Source of the DNA: an uncultured Variovorax sp.
Lineage (GTDB): Bacteria > Pseudomonadota > Gammaproteobacteria > Burkholderiales > Burkholderiaceae
Direction: 5' to 3'
DNA length: 5,418 nucleotides
Assembly: GCA_946478645.1 (NCBI GenBank)
Contig: CAMLCW010000349.1
Span: 1 to 5,418 of the forward strand
Shown here: positions 1-5,418 of the stretch, piece by piece
Layout of the letters: every line of letters starts with the position of its first letter
Position numbering within the stretch: the first letter of the stretch is position 1
Notes under the pieces: generated by a model
Databases searched by the model: none
Told to the model about the DNA's origin: nothing
Seen by the model: the letters and a program-made list of their open reading frames with translations, nothing else
Translations under genes and position numbers: made by a program

Positions 1-1
1 C

Positions 2-1066
2 GACGAGAACCACGTGCACTGGCAGGTCACGCCGCGGCAGGTGGTGCACACGCTGGCGCGTGCGCTGCGCGAGCTTGGTGTGCCGCATCCGCTGCACATC
101 CACGGCAGCAACCTCGGGGTGGCGGGCAACATCCAGTCGACGCTCGACACCATCGCCGCGCTCGAAGGCCTGCCCGCGCACCTCACGCACATCCAGTTCC
201 ATGCCTACGGCACCGAGGGGCCGAAGAAGTTCTCGTCGGCCGCGCTGCAGCTCGCGGAGGCGGTCAACGCCAACCCCAACATCAGCATCGACGTGGGCCA
301 GATCATGTTCGGCCAGACCGTCACGGCCTCGGGCGACACCATGCGCCAGCATGCGCAGTCGGGCCTGGCCGATCCGCGCAAGTGGATCGGGGCCGACATC
401 GAATGCGAGGCCGGCTGCGGCGTGGTGCCGTTCCGCTACCGCGAGCAGAGCTACGTGAACGCGCTGCAGTGGGTCATCGGGCTCGAGATCTTCCTGCTCG
501 CGAACGACCCGTGGCGCGTGGTGCTCACCACCGACCACCCGAACGGCGGGCCGTTCACGAGCTATCCGCACCTGATCCGGCTGCTGATGGACCGCGGCTT
601 TCGCGAGGCACAGCTCGCGAAACTGCATCCCGAGGTGGCGGCCGAGGCCGCGCTGCGCTCGATCGCGCGCGAGCTTTCGCTCTACGAGATCGCGATCATG
701 ACGCGCGCCGGCCCGGCGCGGCTGCTCGGCCTGCACGACCGCGGGCACCTGGGCGCGGGCGCGGCGGCCGACATCGCGGTGTACCGCGACGAGGTTGACC
801 GCGAAGCCATGTTCGCCACGCCGGCCTACGTGTTCAAGGACGGCGTGCTGGTCTCGCGCGCCGGGCGCATCACCGCGGTGCCGGTGGGCGGCACGCACTT
901 CGTCGCGCCCGACTACGACCGCGGCATCGAGAAGCGGCTGCGCCGGCACCTGGCCGCGCAGGGCGCGGTCAACTTCGACCACCTGGCGATCGGCCACGAC
1001 GAGCTGTGCCAGTGCTGCAACGGCGGACGCCTGCTGCCGGCCGCCTGCTTCCAGGCGGCGCCATGA
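2..1066 (+). CDS. fhcA: Formyltransferase/hydrolase complex subunit A (formylmethanofuran dehydrogenase subunit A family), 5' end missing
   Basis: FhcA is the amidohydrolase-fold subunit of the cytoplasmic Fhc complex; in characterised bacterial Fhc it hydrolyses formyl-methylofuran to formate at a dinuclear metal site. The frame is open from base 2 with no start, so only the last ~354 residues are present; relatives are about 540-560 residues, so roughly 190-200 N-terminal residues, including the usual early HxH metal ligands and probably the carboxylated lysine, lie outside the window. Visible family marks are HIHGSNLG (bases 95-118), HIQFHAYG (188-211), and TTDHPNGGPFTSYP (527-568), whose Asp (codon 533-535) matches the catalytic Asp of FwdA/FhcA. 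GHLGAGAAADIAVY near 743-784 is the typical C-terminal amidohydrolase segment. The tail is cysteine-rich (C-x-C-C at 1007-1018 and another Cys at 1049-1051). The stop TGA overlaps the fhcD start in ATGA. Family assignment is firm; fhcB is expected upstream by inference. Confidence 0.95.
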   Translation, partial: DENHVHWQVTPRQVVHTLARALRELGVPHPLHIHGSNLGVAGNIQSTLDTIAALEGLPAHLTHIQFHAYGTEGPKKFSSAALQLAEAVNANPNISIDVGQIMFGQTVTASGDTMRQHAQSGLADPRKWIGADIECEAGCGVVPFRYREQSYVNALQWVIGLEIFLLANDPWRVVLTTDHPNGGPFTSYPHLIRLLMDRGFREAQLAKLHPEVAAEAALRSIARELSLYEIAIMTRAGPARLLGLHDRGHLGAGAAADIAVYRDEVDREAMFATPAYVFKDGVLVSRAGRITAVPVGGTHFVAPDYDRGIEKRLRRHLAAQGAVNFDHLAIGHDELCQCCNGGRLLPAACFQAAP

Positions 1067-2025
1067 CGGCGCAGGCGGCGCGCGTGCAGCGCAACGGCGT
1101 GGCGGTCGACGCCACCTTCGCCGAGGCCTTTCCGATGAAGGCCACGCGCATCCTCGTCACCGCGCACACGCTCGAATGGGCGCGCTGCGCGGCGGTCTCG
1201 GCCACGGGTTTCGCCACCTCGGTGATCGCCTGCGGCTGCGAGGCGGGCATCGAGCGCGAGCTCGGCGCCGACGAGACACCCGATGGCCGGCCCGGCGTGA
1301 GCGTGCTGATGTTCGCCATGTCAGGCAAGGAACTCGCCAAGCAGCTCGAACGCCGTGTCGGCCAGTGCGTGCTGACCTGCCCGACGACCGCGGTCTTCGC
1401 CGGGCTGCCGCGGGTGGCGGGGGGTGACGTGGCGGCACTCGGCAAGAACCTGCGCTTCTTCGGCGACGGCTGGCAGATCTCGAAGGTGATCGACGGCGTG
1501 CGCTACTGGCGCGTGCCCCTGATGGACGGTGAATTCGTGGCCGAGGAGGACACGCCGGTGGTCAAGGCCGTGGGCGGCGGCAACCTGCTGCTGCTCGCGC
1601 GCGACACCGACGGCGCGCTCGCAGCGGCCGAGGCCGCCGTGGCCGCGATGAAGCGGCTGCCGAACGTGGTGATGCCGTTTCCCGGCGGCGTGGTGCGGTC
1701 GGGCTCGAAGGTCGGCAGCCGCTATGCCAAGCTCGGCGCCTCGACCAACGACGCCTTCTGCCCGAGCCTGGTCGGCCTCGTCGCGCACAGCGAGCTGGCC
1801 GGCGAGGATGGCCTCGCGGGCGAGGTCGGCTGCGTGATGGAGATCGTGATCGACGGCCTGTCCGAAGCCGACGTGGCCGCGGCCATGCGCGTCGGCATGG
1901 CGGCCGGCATCGCCCTCGGGCCCGCGGGCGGGCTGCTGCGCATCTCGGCCGGCAACTACGGCGGCAAGCTGGGGCCGTTCCATTTCCATCTGCATGCGCT
2001 TCTCGCGGCGGAGGATGCGCAATGA
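1063..2025 (+). CDS. fhcD: Formylmethanofuran--tetrahydromethanopterin N-formyltransferase (Fhc complex subunit D)
   Basis: FhcD transfers the formyl group between formyl-H4MPT and methylofuran (EC 2.3.1.101), working with FhcA so that formate can be released; cytoplasmic. The 320-residue protein aligns by eye along its length with archaeal Ftr: NGVAVDATFAEAF (residues 11-23), ATGFATSVI (47-55), DETPDGRPGV (70-79), RVGQCVLTCPT (98-108), FFGDGW (132-137), FPGGVVRSGSKVGS (206-219), STNDAFCP (227-234) and RISAGNYGGKLG (293-304) are all recognisable Ftr blocks. It has about 10 extra residues around 235-256 compared with the archaeal Ftr I remember. The ATG at 1063 is chosen because it overlaps the fhcA stop by 4 bp (ATGA) and places the Ftr N-terminus correctly; only a weak AGG at 1053-1055 precedes it, consistent with translational coupling. 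A GTG at 1006 in the same frame would add 19 unrelated residues inside fhcA and is not favoured. Confidence 0.97.
   Translation: MTAQAARVQRNGVAVDATFAEAFPMKATRILVTAHTLEWARCAAVSATGFATSVIACGCEAGIERELGADETPDGRPGVSVLMFAMSGKELAKQLERRVGQCVLTCPTTAVFAGLPRVAGGDVAALGKNLRFFGDGWQISKVIDGVRYWRVPLMDGEFVAEEDTPVVKAVGGGNLLLLARDTDGALAAAEAAVAAMKRLPNVVMPFPGGVVRSGSKVGSRYAKLGASTNDAFCPSLVGLVAHSELAGEDGLAGEVGCVMEIVIDGLSEADVAAAMRVGMAAGIALGPAGGLLRISAGNYGGKLGPFHFHLHALLAAEDAQ
2010..2014 (+). promoter_or_regulatory. Strong ribosome binding site for fhcC
   Basis: GGAGG lies inside the last codons of fhcD, 7 bases before the ATG at 2022. It is the best Shine-Dalgarno match at any of the junctions here and fixes the fhcC start, which also overlaps the fhcD stop as ATGA. 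Together they suggest that fhcC is translated both by coupling and by fresh initiation. Confidence 0.8.
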
Positions 2026-2852
2026 CCGGATGGCGGTTCAGCCTGCGGCAGACGCCCGCCGTGCGCGTCGACCTGCGCGGCATCGTGCCCGATGCGCTGG
2101 CGGCGCTGTCCGCCGCAGAGGTCGGCCGGCTCGCCGTCGGCCATGGCAATGCGACGCTGCCGCTGGCCGAGCTGTTCGACATCGCGCCGGGCGAGGAGGA
2201 GGGCGAATTGCGCTTCGAAGGCGACCTCGACCGCTTCGACCGCATCGGCTGGCAGATGGCCGAAGGGCGCATCCGCGTGGACGGCCATGCGGGCCACTAC
2301 GCGGGCGGCTGCATGCGCGGCGGCACGCTGCGCATCGAAGGGAATGCCGGGCTGCTGGCCGGCTGCGAAATGGCCGGCGGCCGGCTCGAGGTGGCCGGCA
2401 ACGTCGGTGACTTTGCCGCCAGCACCTTGCCCGGCAGCATGGACGGCATGCGCGGCGGCACCCTCGTGGTCCACGGCAATGCCGGCGAGCGCTTCGGCGA
2501 CCGCATGCGGCGCGGCACCGCGGTGGTCCACGGCCATGCGGGTGGCTTCCTGGGTTCGCGCATGGTCGCGGGCACGATCGCGCTCGGCGGCCACGCGGGC
2601 GCGCATGCGGGCTACGGCATGCGCCGCGGCAGCATCGTCTTCGCCGAGGGCGCCGCGGCGCTGCCCGAAGGCCTGGCCCTGGCGCCCACCTTCGTGCCGA
2701 ACCCGACCGCCACGCCGGTCTTCTGGGCGTTGCTGGCGCGCGCGCTCGCGCGCCACGGCGGACGCTTCGGCGACCTGCCGGCGCGCCGCATGGTGCGCCA
2801 CCTCGGCGACCTGTCGGCCGACGGCAAGGGCGAGCTCATCGTCTGCCGGTGA
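2022..2852 (+). CDS. fhcC: Formyltransferase/hydrolase complex subunit C (formylmethanofuran dehydrogenase subunit C family)
   Basis: FhcC is a structural, non-catalytic subunit of Fhc, related to FwdC/FmdC and to the C-terminal GxGxG domain of glutamate synthase; in the characterised bacterial complex the subunits together hold the polyglutamate-bearing methylofuran as a swinging carrier. The 276-residue protein has a non-repetitive N-terminal part (1-74), then about seven turns of a right-handed beta-helix at residues 75-210 (bases 2244-2651) with consensus M-x-x-G-x-[IVL]-x-[IVL]-x-G-[NH]-[AV]-G at ~19-residue spacing, and a C-terminal extension (211-276). One turn is longer, with an insert at residues 133-141 (ASTLPGSMD). 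The length and repeat pattern fit FhcC rather than a glutamate synthase fragment, and the position directly after fhcD supports it. Start ATG 2022 overlaps the fhcD stop by 4 bp and has GGAGG 7 bases upstream. Confidence 0.95.
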   Translation: MTGWRFSLRQTPAVRVDLRGIVPDALAALSAAEVGRLAVGHGNATLPLAELFDIAPGEEEGELRFEGDLDRFDRIGWQMAEGRIRVDGHAGHYAGGCMRGGTLRIEGNAGLLAGCEMAGGRLEVAGNVGDFAASTLPGSMDGMRGGTLVVHGNAGERFGDRMRRGTAVVHGHAGGFLGSRMVAGTIALGGHAGAHAGYGMRRGSIVFAEGAAALPEGLALAPTFVPNPTATPVFWALLARALARHGGRFGDLPARRMVRHLGDLSADGKGELIVCR

Positions 2853-2868
2853 GAATCCAGGGCTCACC

Positions 2869-2872
2869 GGAG
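2869..2872 (+). promoter_or_regulatory. Ribosome binding site deciding the pabBC start
   Basis: GGAG sits 6 bases before a GTG at 2879, in the short leader after the fhcC stop. The competing in-frame GTG at 2849 overlaps the fhcC stop (GTGA) but has no purine-rich site at proper spacing. This site makes 2879 the better start; it is a judgement by eye. Confidence 0.55.
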
Positions 2873-2878
2873 TTGACC

Positions 2879-4777
2879 GTGGATTCTTCCTTCGCACTGC
2901 TCGACGACTGCGGCTCGACGCCCGACCGCCCCACGAGCCGGCTGTACACCCGCTTCGTGCGCGTGCATCGCGCCGTCGACGCGGCCGACCTCGACGCCGC
3001 ATGGGCGCGCGTGGATGCCGACCTGCGCCAGGGGCTGCATGCGGTGCTGCTGGCCGACTACGAATGGGGCGCCAGGCTGCTGCACGCGGGCGAGCGGCGG
3101 CTTGCGCCCGGCGACGGCGCGGCGCTGCGCGTGCTGATGTTCCGCGACTGTGCGCGGCTTTCGGCCGGCGAGGCCGGCGCCTGGCTCGAACGATGCGAGC
3201 CCGACAGCGCCGCCGCCGCGCAGCCCGCGGGCGTGATGGACCTGCAGCCCGGCATCGGCGAAGCGGAATTCACCGCCGCCATCGCACGCATCCACGCCGC
3301 CATCGCCGCGGGCGAGACCTACCAGGTCAACTTCAGCTACCGGTTGAACGGCCAGGCCTACGGCTCGCCCGTCGCGCTGTACCGCCGCCTGCGCGAGCGG
3401 CAGCCGGTGGCCTACGGCGCGCTGATCGCGCTGCCCGAGGGCGGCGAGATCACGCATGTGCTCTCGTGCTCGCCCGAACTGTTCCTGCGCCACGCGCGCG
3501 GCGTGCTCACCGCGCGCCCGATGAAGGGCACCGCCGCGCGCGCCGGCGCCCCCGAGGCCGACAGCGAAACGGCGCGCCGGCTCGCGGCCGATGCGAAGAA
3601 CCGCGCCGAGAACGTGATGATCGTCGACCTGCTGCGCAACGACATCGGCCGCGTGGCCTGCATCGGCTCGGTGAAGGTGCCCACGCTGTTCGCGGTCGAG
3701 CCCTATGCCACGGTGTTCCAGATGACCTCCACGGTCGAGGCGCTGCTGCGCCCCGGCGTCGGCATGCCCGAGCTGCTGCGCGCCGCGTTTCCCTGCGGCT
3801 CGATCACCGGCGCGCCGAAGCACCGCACCATGGACTGGATCGCCGAGCTCGAAGGCACGCCGCGCGGCCTCTACTGCGGCGCCATCGGATGGGTCGATGC
3901 GCCGGCCGACGGCGAGGCCGTCGGCGATTTCTGCCTTTCGGTGGCGATCCGCACGCTCACGCTCGGCGCGCCCGAGCGGGGCCTGCGGCCGCTGCGGCTC
4001 GGTATCGGCGCGGGCATCGTGCAGGACAGCCGCGCAGCCGACGAGTTCGAGGAATGCCGCCTCAAGGCGCGCTTCCTCACCGCACTCGACCCCGGCTTCG
4101 AGCTGTTCGAGACCATGCTCGCCGCGCCGGGCGAGGGCATCCGCCACCTCGAGCGGCATCTCGCGCGGCTCGCGCGCAGCGCCCAGGCGCTCGGCGTCGC
4201 GTTCGACCGCGCGGCCGCGCTGCAGGCGCTGCGCGACGCACTGCCCGCGCTCGCGCCGGGCCAGCCGTCGCGGCTGCGCCTGGCGCTCGCGCACGGCGGG
4301 CGCATCGGCATCACGCATTCGCCGCTGCCGCCCTTGCCACCCGGCGCGGTGAAGCTCGTGATCGCCGAAGCGCGGCTGCCCGATGCGAACCCGCTGGCGG
4401 CGCACAAGACCACCTGGCGCCAGCACTACGACGCCGGCGTGCGCGCCGCAGAGCGTGCCGGCGCGTTCGACAGCCTGTTCTTCACGGCCGATGGCCGGCT
4501 CGCCGAAGGCGGGCGCAGCACGCTGTTCGCGCGCATCGACGGCCGCTGGTGCACGCCGCCCGTGGTCGACGGTGCCTTGCCGGGCGTGATGCGCGGCGTG
4601 CTGATGGAAGACTCGATCTGGCTCGCCGAGGAGCGCAGCCTCTCGCTCGACGACCTGCGCGCGGCGCAGAAGCTCGTGGTGTGCAATGCGCTGCGCGGCG
4701 TGCTGCCGGCGCAGCTGTTGCTGCCGGCCGAGGCGCCGGCGGCATTGTTGCCGCCACGGCAGCCTTCGACCGCCTGA
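2879..4777 (+). CDS. pabB: Aminodeoxychorismate synthase component I fused to aminodeoxychorismate lyase (PabB-PabC)
   Basis: Bifunctional enzyme of 4-aminobenzoate (pABA) synthesis. The PabB half (residues ~1-403) converts chorismate plus ammonia to 4-amino-4-deoxychorismate: it shows GETYQVNF (145-152), SCSPELF (196-202), PMKGT (214-218), ENVMIVDLLRND (244-255), GSITGAPK (307-314) and a GIGAGIVQDS-like block near 375. Lys216 in PMKGT is the PabB hallmark; anthranilate synthase has Ala there. The PabC half (~404-632) is a PLP fold-IV lyase that splits off pyruvate: FELFETM opens it, the PLP lysine should be Lys510 in AHKTTWR, followed by EGGRSTLF (543-550) and LPGVMR (567-572). The fused PabC lacks the usual N-terminal strand before the FETM block, as expected of such fusions. 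No glutamine amidotransferase domain is attached, so a separate PabA must supply ammonia. Start GTG 2879 (632 residues) is favoured by GGAG; GTG 2849 would give 642 and a GTGA overlap with fhcC. Its neighbours suggest pABA for H4MPT, though folate use is equally possible. Confidence 0.95.
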   Translation: MDSSFALLDDCGSTPDRPTSRLYTRFVRVHRAVDAADLDAAWARVDADLRQGLHAVLLADYEWGARLLHAGERRLAPGDGAALRVLMFRDCARLSAGEAGAWLERCEPDSAAAAQPAGVMDLQPGIGEAEFTAAIARIHAAIAAGETYQVNFSYRLNGQAYGSPVALYRRLRERQPVAYGALIALPEGGEITHVLSCSPELFLRHARGVLTARPMKGTAARAGAPEADSETARRLAADAKNRAENVMIVDLLRNDIGRVACIGSVKVPTLFAVEPYATVFQMTSTVEALLRPGVGMPELLRAAFPCGSITGAPKHRTMDWIAELEGTPRGLYCGAIGWVDAPADGEAVGDFCLSVAIRTLTLGAPERGLRPLRLGIGAGIVQDSRAADEFEECRLKARFLTALDPGFELFETMLAAPGEGIRHLERHLARLARSAQALGVAFDRAAALQALRDALPALAPGQPSRLRLALAHGGRIGITHSPLPPLPPGAVKLVIAEARLPDANPLAAHKTTWRQHYDAGVRAAERAGAFDSLFFTADGRLAEGGRSTLFARIDGRWCTPPVVDGALPGVMRGVLMEDSIWLAEERSLSLDDLRAAQKLVVCNALRGVLPAQLLLPAEAPAALLPPRQPSTA

Positions 4778-4779
4778 AC

Positions 4780-4782
4780 AGG
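4780..4782 (+). promoter_or_regulatory. Weak ribosome binding site for the HAD gene
   Basis: The 13-bp gap between pabBC and the HAD gene holds only AGG, 8 bases before the ATG at 4791. There is no space for a promoter or terminator, so the HAD gene is probably read with pabBC. Confidence 0.35.
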
Positions 4783-4790
4783 CCGCGCGC

Positions 4791-5418
4791 ATGCAGCTCG
4801 CGCTGTTCGACCTCGACCACACGCTGATCCCGTTCGACAGCGGCATGGCCTGGACGCGCTTCCTGATCGCGCGCGGAGCGCTGCCCGCGGATGCCGAGGC
4901 GGTCTACCTGGGCTACTGCCAGCAGTACGTCGACGGCACGCTCGACATCCGCGAGCTGCACCGCGCCAGCGTCGCGCCGCTGGCGCGCTTCGGCATGGCC
5001 ATGCTGCGGCAGTGGGCCGACGAATTCGAGCGCGAGGTCGCACCGCGCGTGCCCTGGCAGATGCGGGCCCTCGTGCGGGAACACCAGCAGGCCGGCCACC
5101 TTTGCGCGATCGTGACCGCCACCACGCGCTTCATCGCCGAGCCCTTCGGCCGCGTGTTCGGCGTGGCCGCCGTGCTCGCCACGCGCTCGCTCGTGATCGG
5201 CGACGCGCTCGACGGCGGCATCGACGGCGACCCGTGCTTCGGCATCCACAAGCTGGCGCACGTGGCGCACTGGCTCGAAGCGCGCGGCACGCGGCTCGAT
5301 GCGCTCGAACGCTCGTGGTTCTATTCCGATTCGGCGAGCGACCTGCCGCTGCTCGAGGCGGTGACCGATCCGGTCGCGGTGGCACCCGATGCGCGGCTGC
5401 GGGCGCGGGCGGTGCAGG
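4791..5418 (+). CDS. HAD superfamily subfamily IB hydrolase (probable phosphatase), 3' end missing
   Basis: A soluble phosphatase-like protein of the HAD fold, subfamily IB (the SerB / histidinol-phosphatase-like group). All four motifs are visible: motif I DLDHTL with Asp7 (nucleophile) and Asp9 (acid/base); a helical cap at about 14-95; motif II Thr109 in IVTATTRF; motif III Lys154 in GIHKLAH; motif IV YSDSASDLPLLE with Asp180 and Asp184 for magnesium. It should therefore be catalytically competent. The frame is still open at the window end after 209 complete codons; relatives are about 220-230 residues, so only a short tail is likely missing. ATG 4791 is chosen because motif I then falls at residues 7-12, as usual. 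There is no signal peptide or membrane segment. Similar proteins are widespread in Burkholderiales and often annotated loosely as histidinol-phosphatase or phosphoserine phosphatase; the substrate cannot be read from this sequence. Its place 13 bp behind pabBC suggests co-transcription and possibly a role in cofactor synthesis (inference). Confidence 0.9.
   Translation, partial: MQLALFDLDHTLIPFDSGMAWTRFLIARGALPADAEAVYLGYCQQYVDGTLDIRELHRASVAPLARFGMAMLRQWADEFEREVAPRVPWQMRALVREHQQAGHLCAIVTATTRFIAEPFGRVFGVAAVLATRSLVIGDALDGGIDGDPCFGIHKLAHVAHWLEARGTRLDALERSWFYSDSASDLPLLEAVTDPVAVAPDARLRARAVQ

Noticed and set aside
1006..1062. Upstream GTG start for fhcD, adding 19 residues
   Set aside because: The extension lies wholly inside the fhcA coding sequence and does not resemble the Ftr N-terminus; the ATGA overlap at 1063 is the better start.
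2244..2651. A DNA-level tandem repeat or CRISPR-like array
   Set aside because: The periodicity is in the protein (beta-helix turns); nucleotide units differ from one another and there are no conserved direct repeats with unique spacers.
1956..3002. A 348-codon open frame on the - strand opposite fhcC
   Set aside because: Its apparent repeats (AAAHAVA-like) are only the reverse reading of the FhcC beta-helix repeats, so it is not an independent repeat protein.
2879..4090. Anthranilate synthase component I (TrpE) instead of PabB
   Set aside because: The chorismate-binding domain has PMKGT with the Lys typical of PabB, where TrpE has Ala, and it is fused to a PabC-type lyase.
4088..4777. Branched-chain or D-amino acid aminotransferase as the C-terminal domain
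   Set aside because: The fold-IV PLP motifs are shared, but the fusion to PabB and the HKTT lysine context point to aminodeoxychorismate lyase.
2092..4827. A 911-codon open frame on the + strand across fhcC, pabBC and the HAD start
   Set aside because: Its translation is Arg/Ala-rich low-complexity sequence with no recognisable domain. It exists because stop codons are rare in off-frames of very GC-rich genes, and it overlaps two well-supported genes.
2864..4846. A 660-codon open frame on the - strand opposite pabBC
   Set aside because: It is the complement shadow of a GC-rich gene: composition rich in Arg, Ala, Gly, His and Gln, no known motifs, and no ribosome site that I trust.

Overview
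The window is a very GC-rich, tightly packed bacterial segment with four genes and one gene fragment order, all on the + strand and apparently one transcription unit: fhcA (5' part missing), fhcD, fhcC, a fused pabB-pabC gene, and a HAD-type hydrolase that runs off the right edge. Codon third positions are overwhelmingly G or C. The Fhc complex in a bacterium points to a methylotroph or formaldehyde-oxidising proteobacterium that uses the tetrahydromethanopterin (H4MPT) one-carbon pathway. The protein style (a PabB-PabC fusion and a HAD-IB hydrolase of the kind common in Burkholderiales) suggests a betaproteobacterium of the Burkholderiales; this taxonomic placement is inference.

Layout: 2-1066 encodes the C-terminal ~354 residues of FhcA, the amidohydrolase-fold subunit that releases formate. 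1063-2025 encodes FhcD, the formyltransferase, starting inside the fhcA stop (ATGA overlap). 2022-2852 encodes FhcC, a right-handed beta-helix subunit, again starting with an ATGA overlap and preceded by a strong GGAGG site. 2879-4777 (or from 2849) encodes a 632-residue aminodeoxychorismate synthase component I fused to aminodeoxychorismate lyase. After 13 bp, 4791 to the window end encodes the first 209 residues of a HAD subfamily IB phosphatase-like protein. No stretch longer than 26 bp lies outside a gene, and I see no promoter, terminator, RNA gene, mobile element or CRISPR array.

How the genes fit together: FhcA, FhcD and FhcC (with FhcB, expected just upstream) form the formyltransferase/hydrolase complex, which takes the formyl group from formyl-H4MPT via methylofuran and releases formate, the last H4MPT-linked step of formaldehyde oxidation. 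The PabBC fusion makes 4-aminobenzoate, a precursor of folate and also of the arylamine part of H4MPT, so its position directly behind fhcC suggests it supplies cofactor synthesis. The HAD protein is of unknown substrate; its place in the same run makes it a candidate phosphatase for H4MPT or methylofuran synthesis, but the sequence alone does not show this.

The core is a known system. The most open point is the function of the HAD protein and whether pabBC plus the HAD gene form a cofactor-supply tail of the fhc operon.
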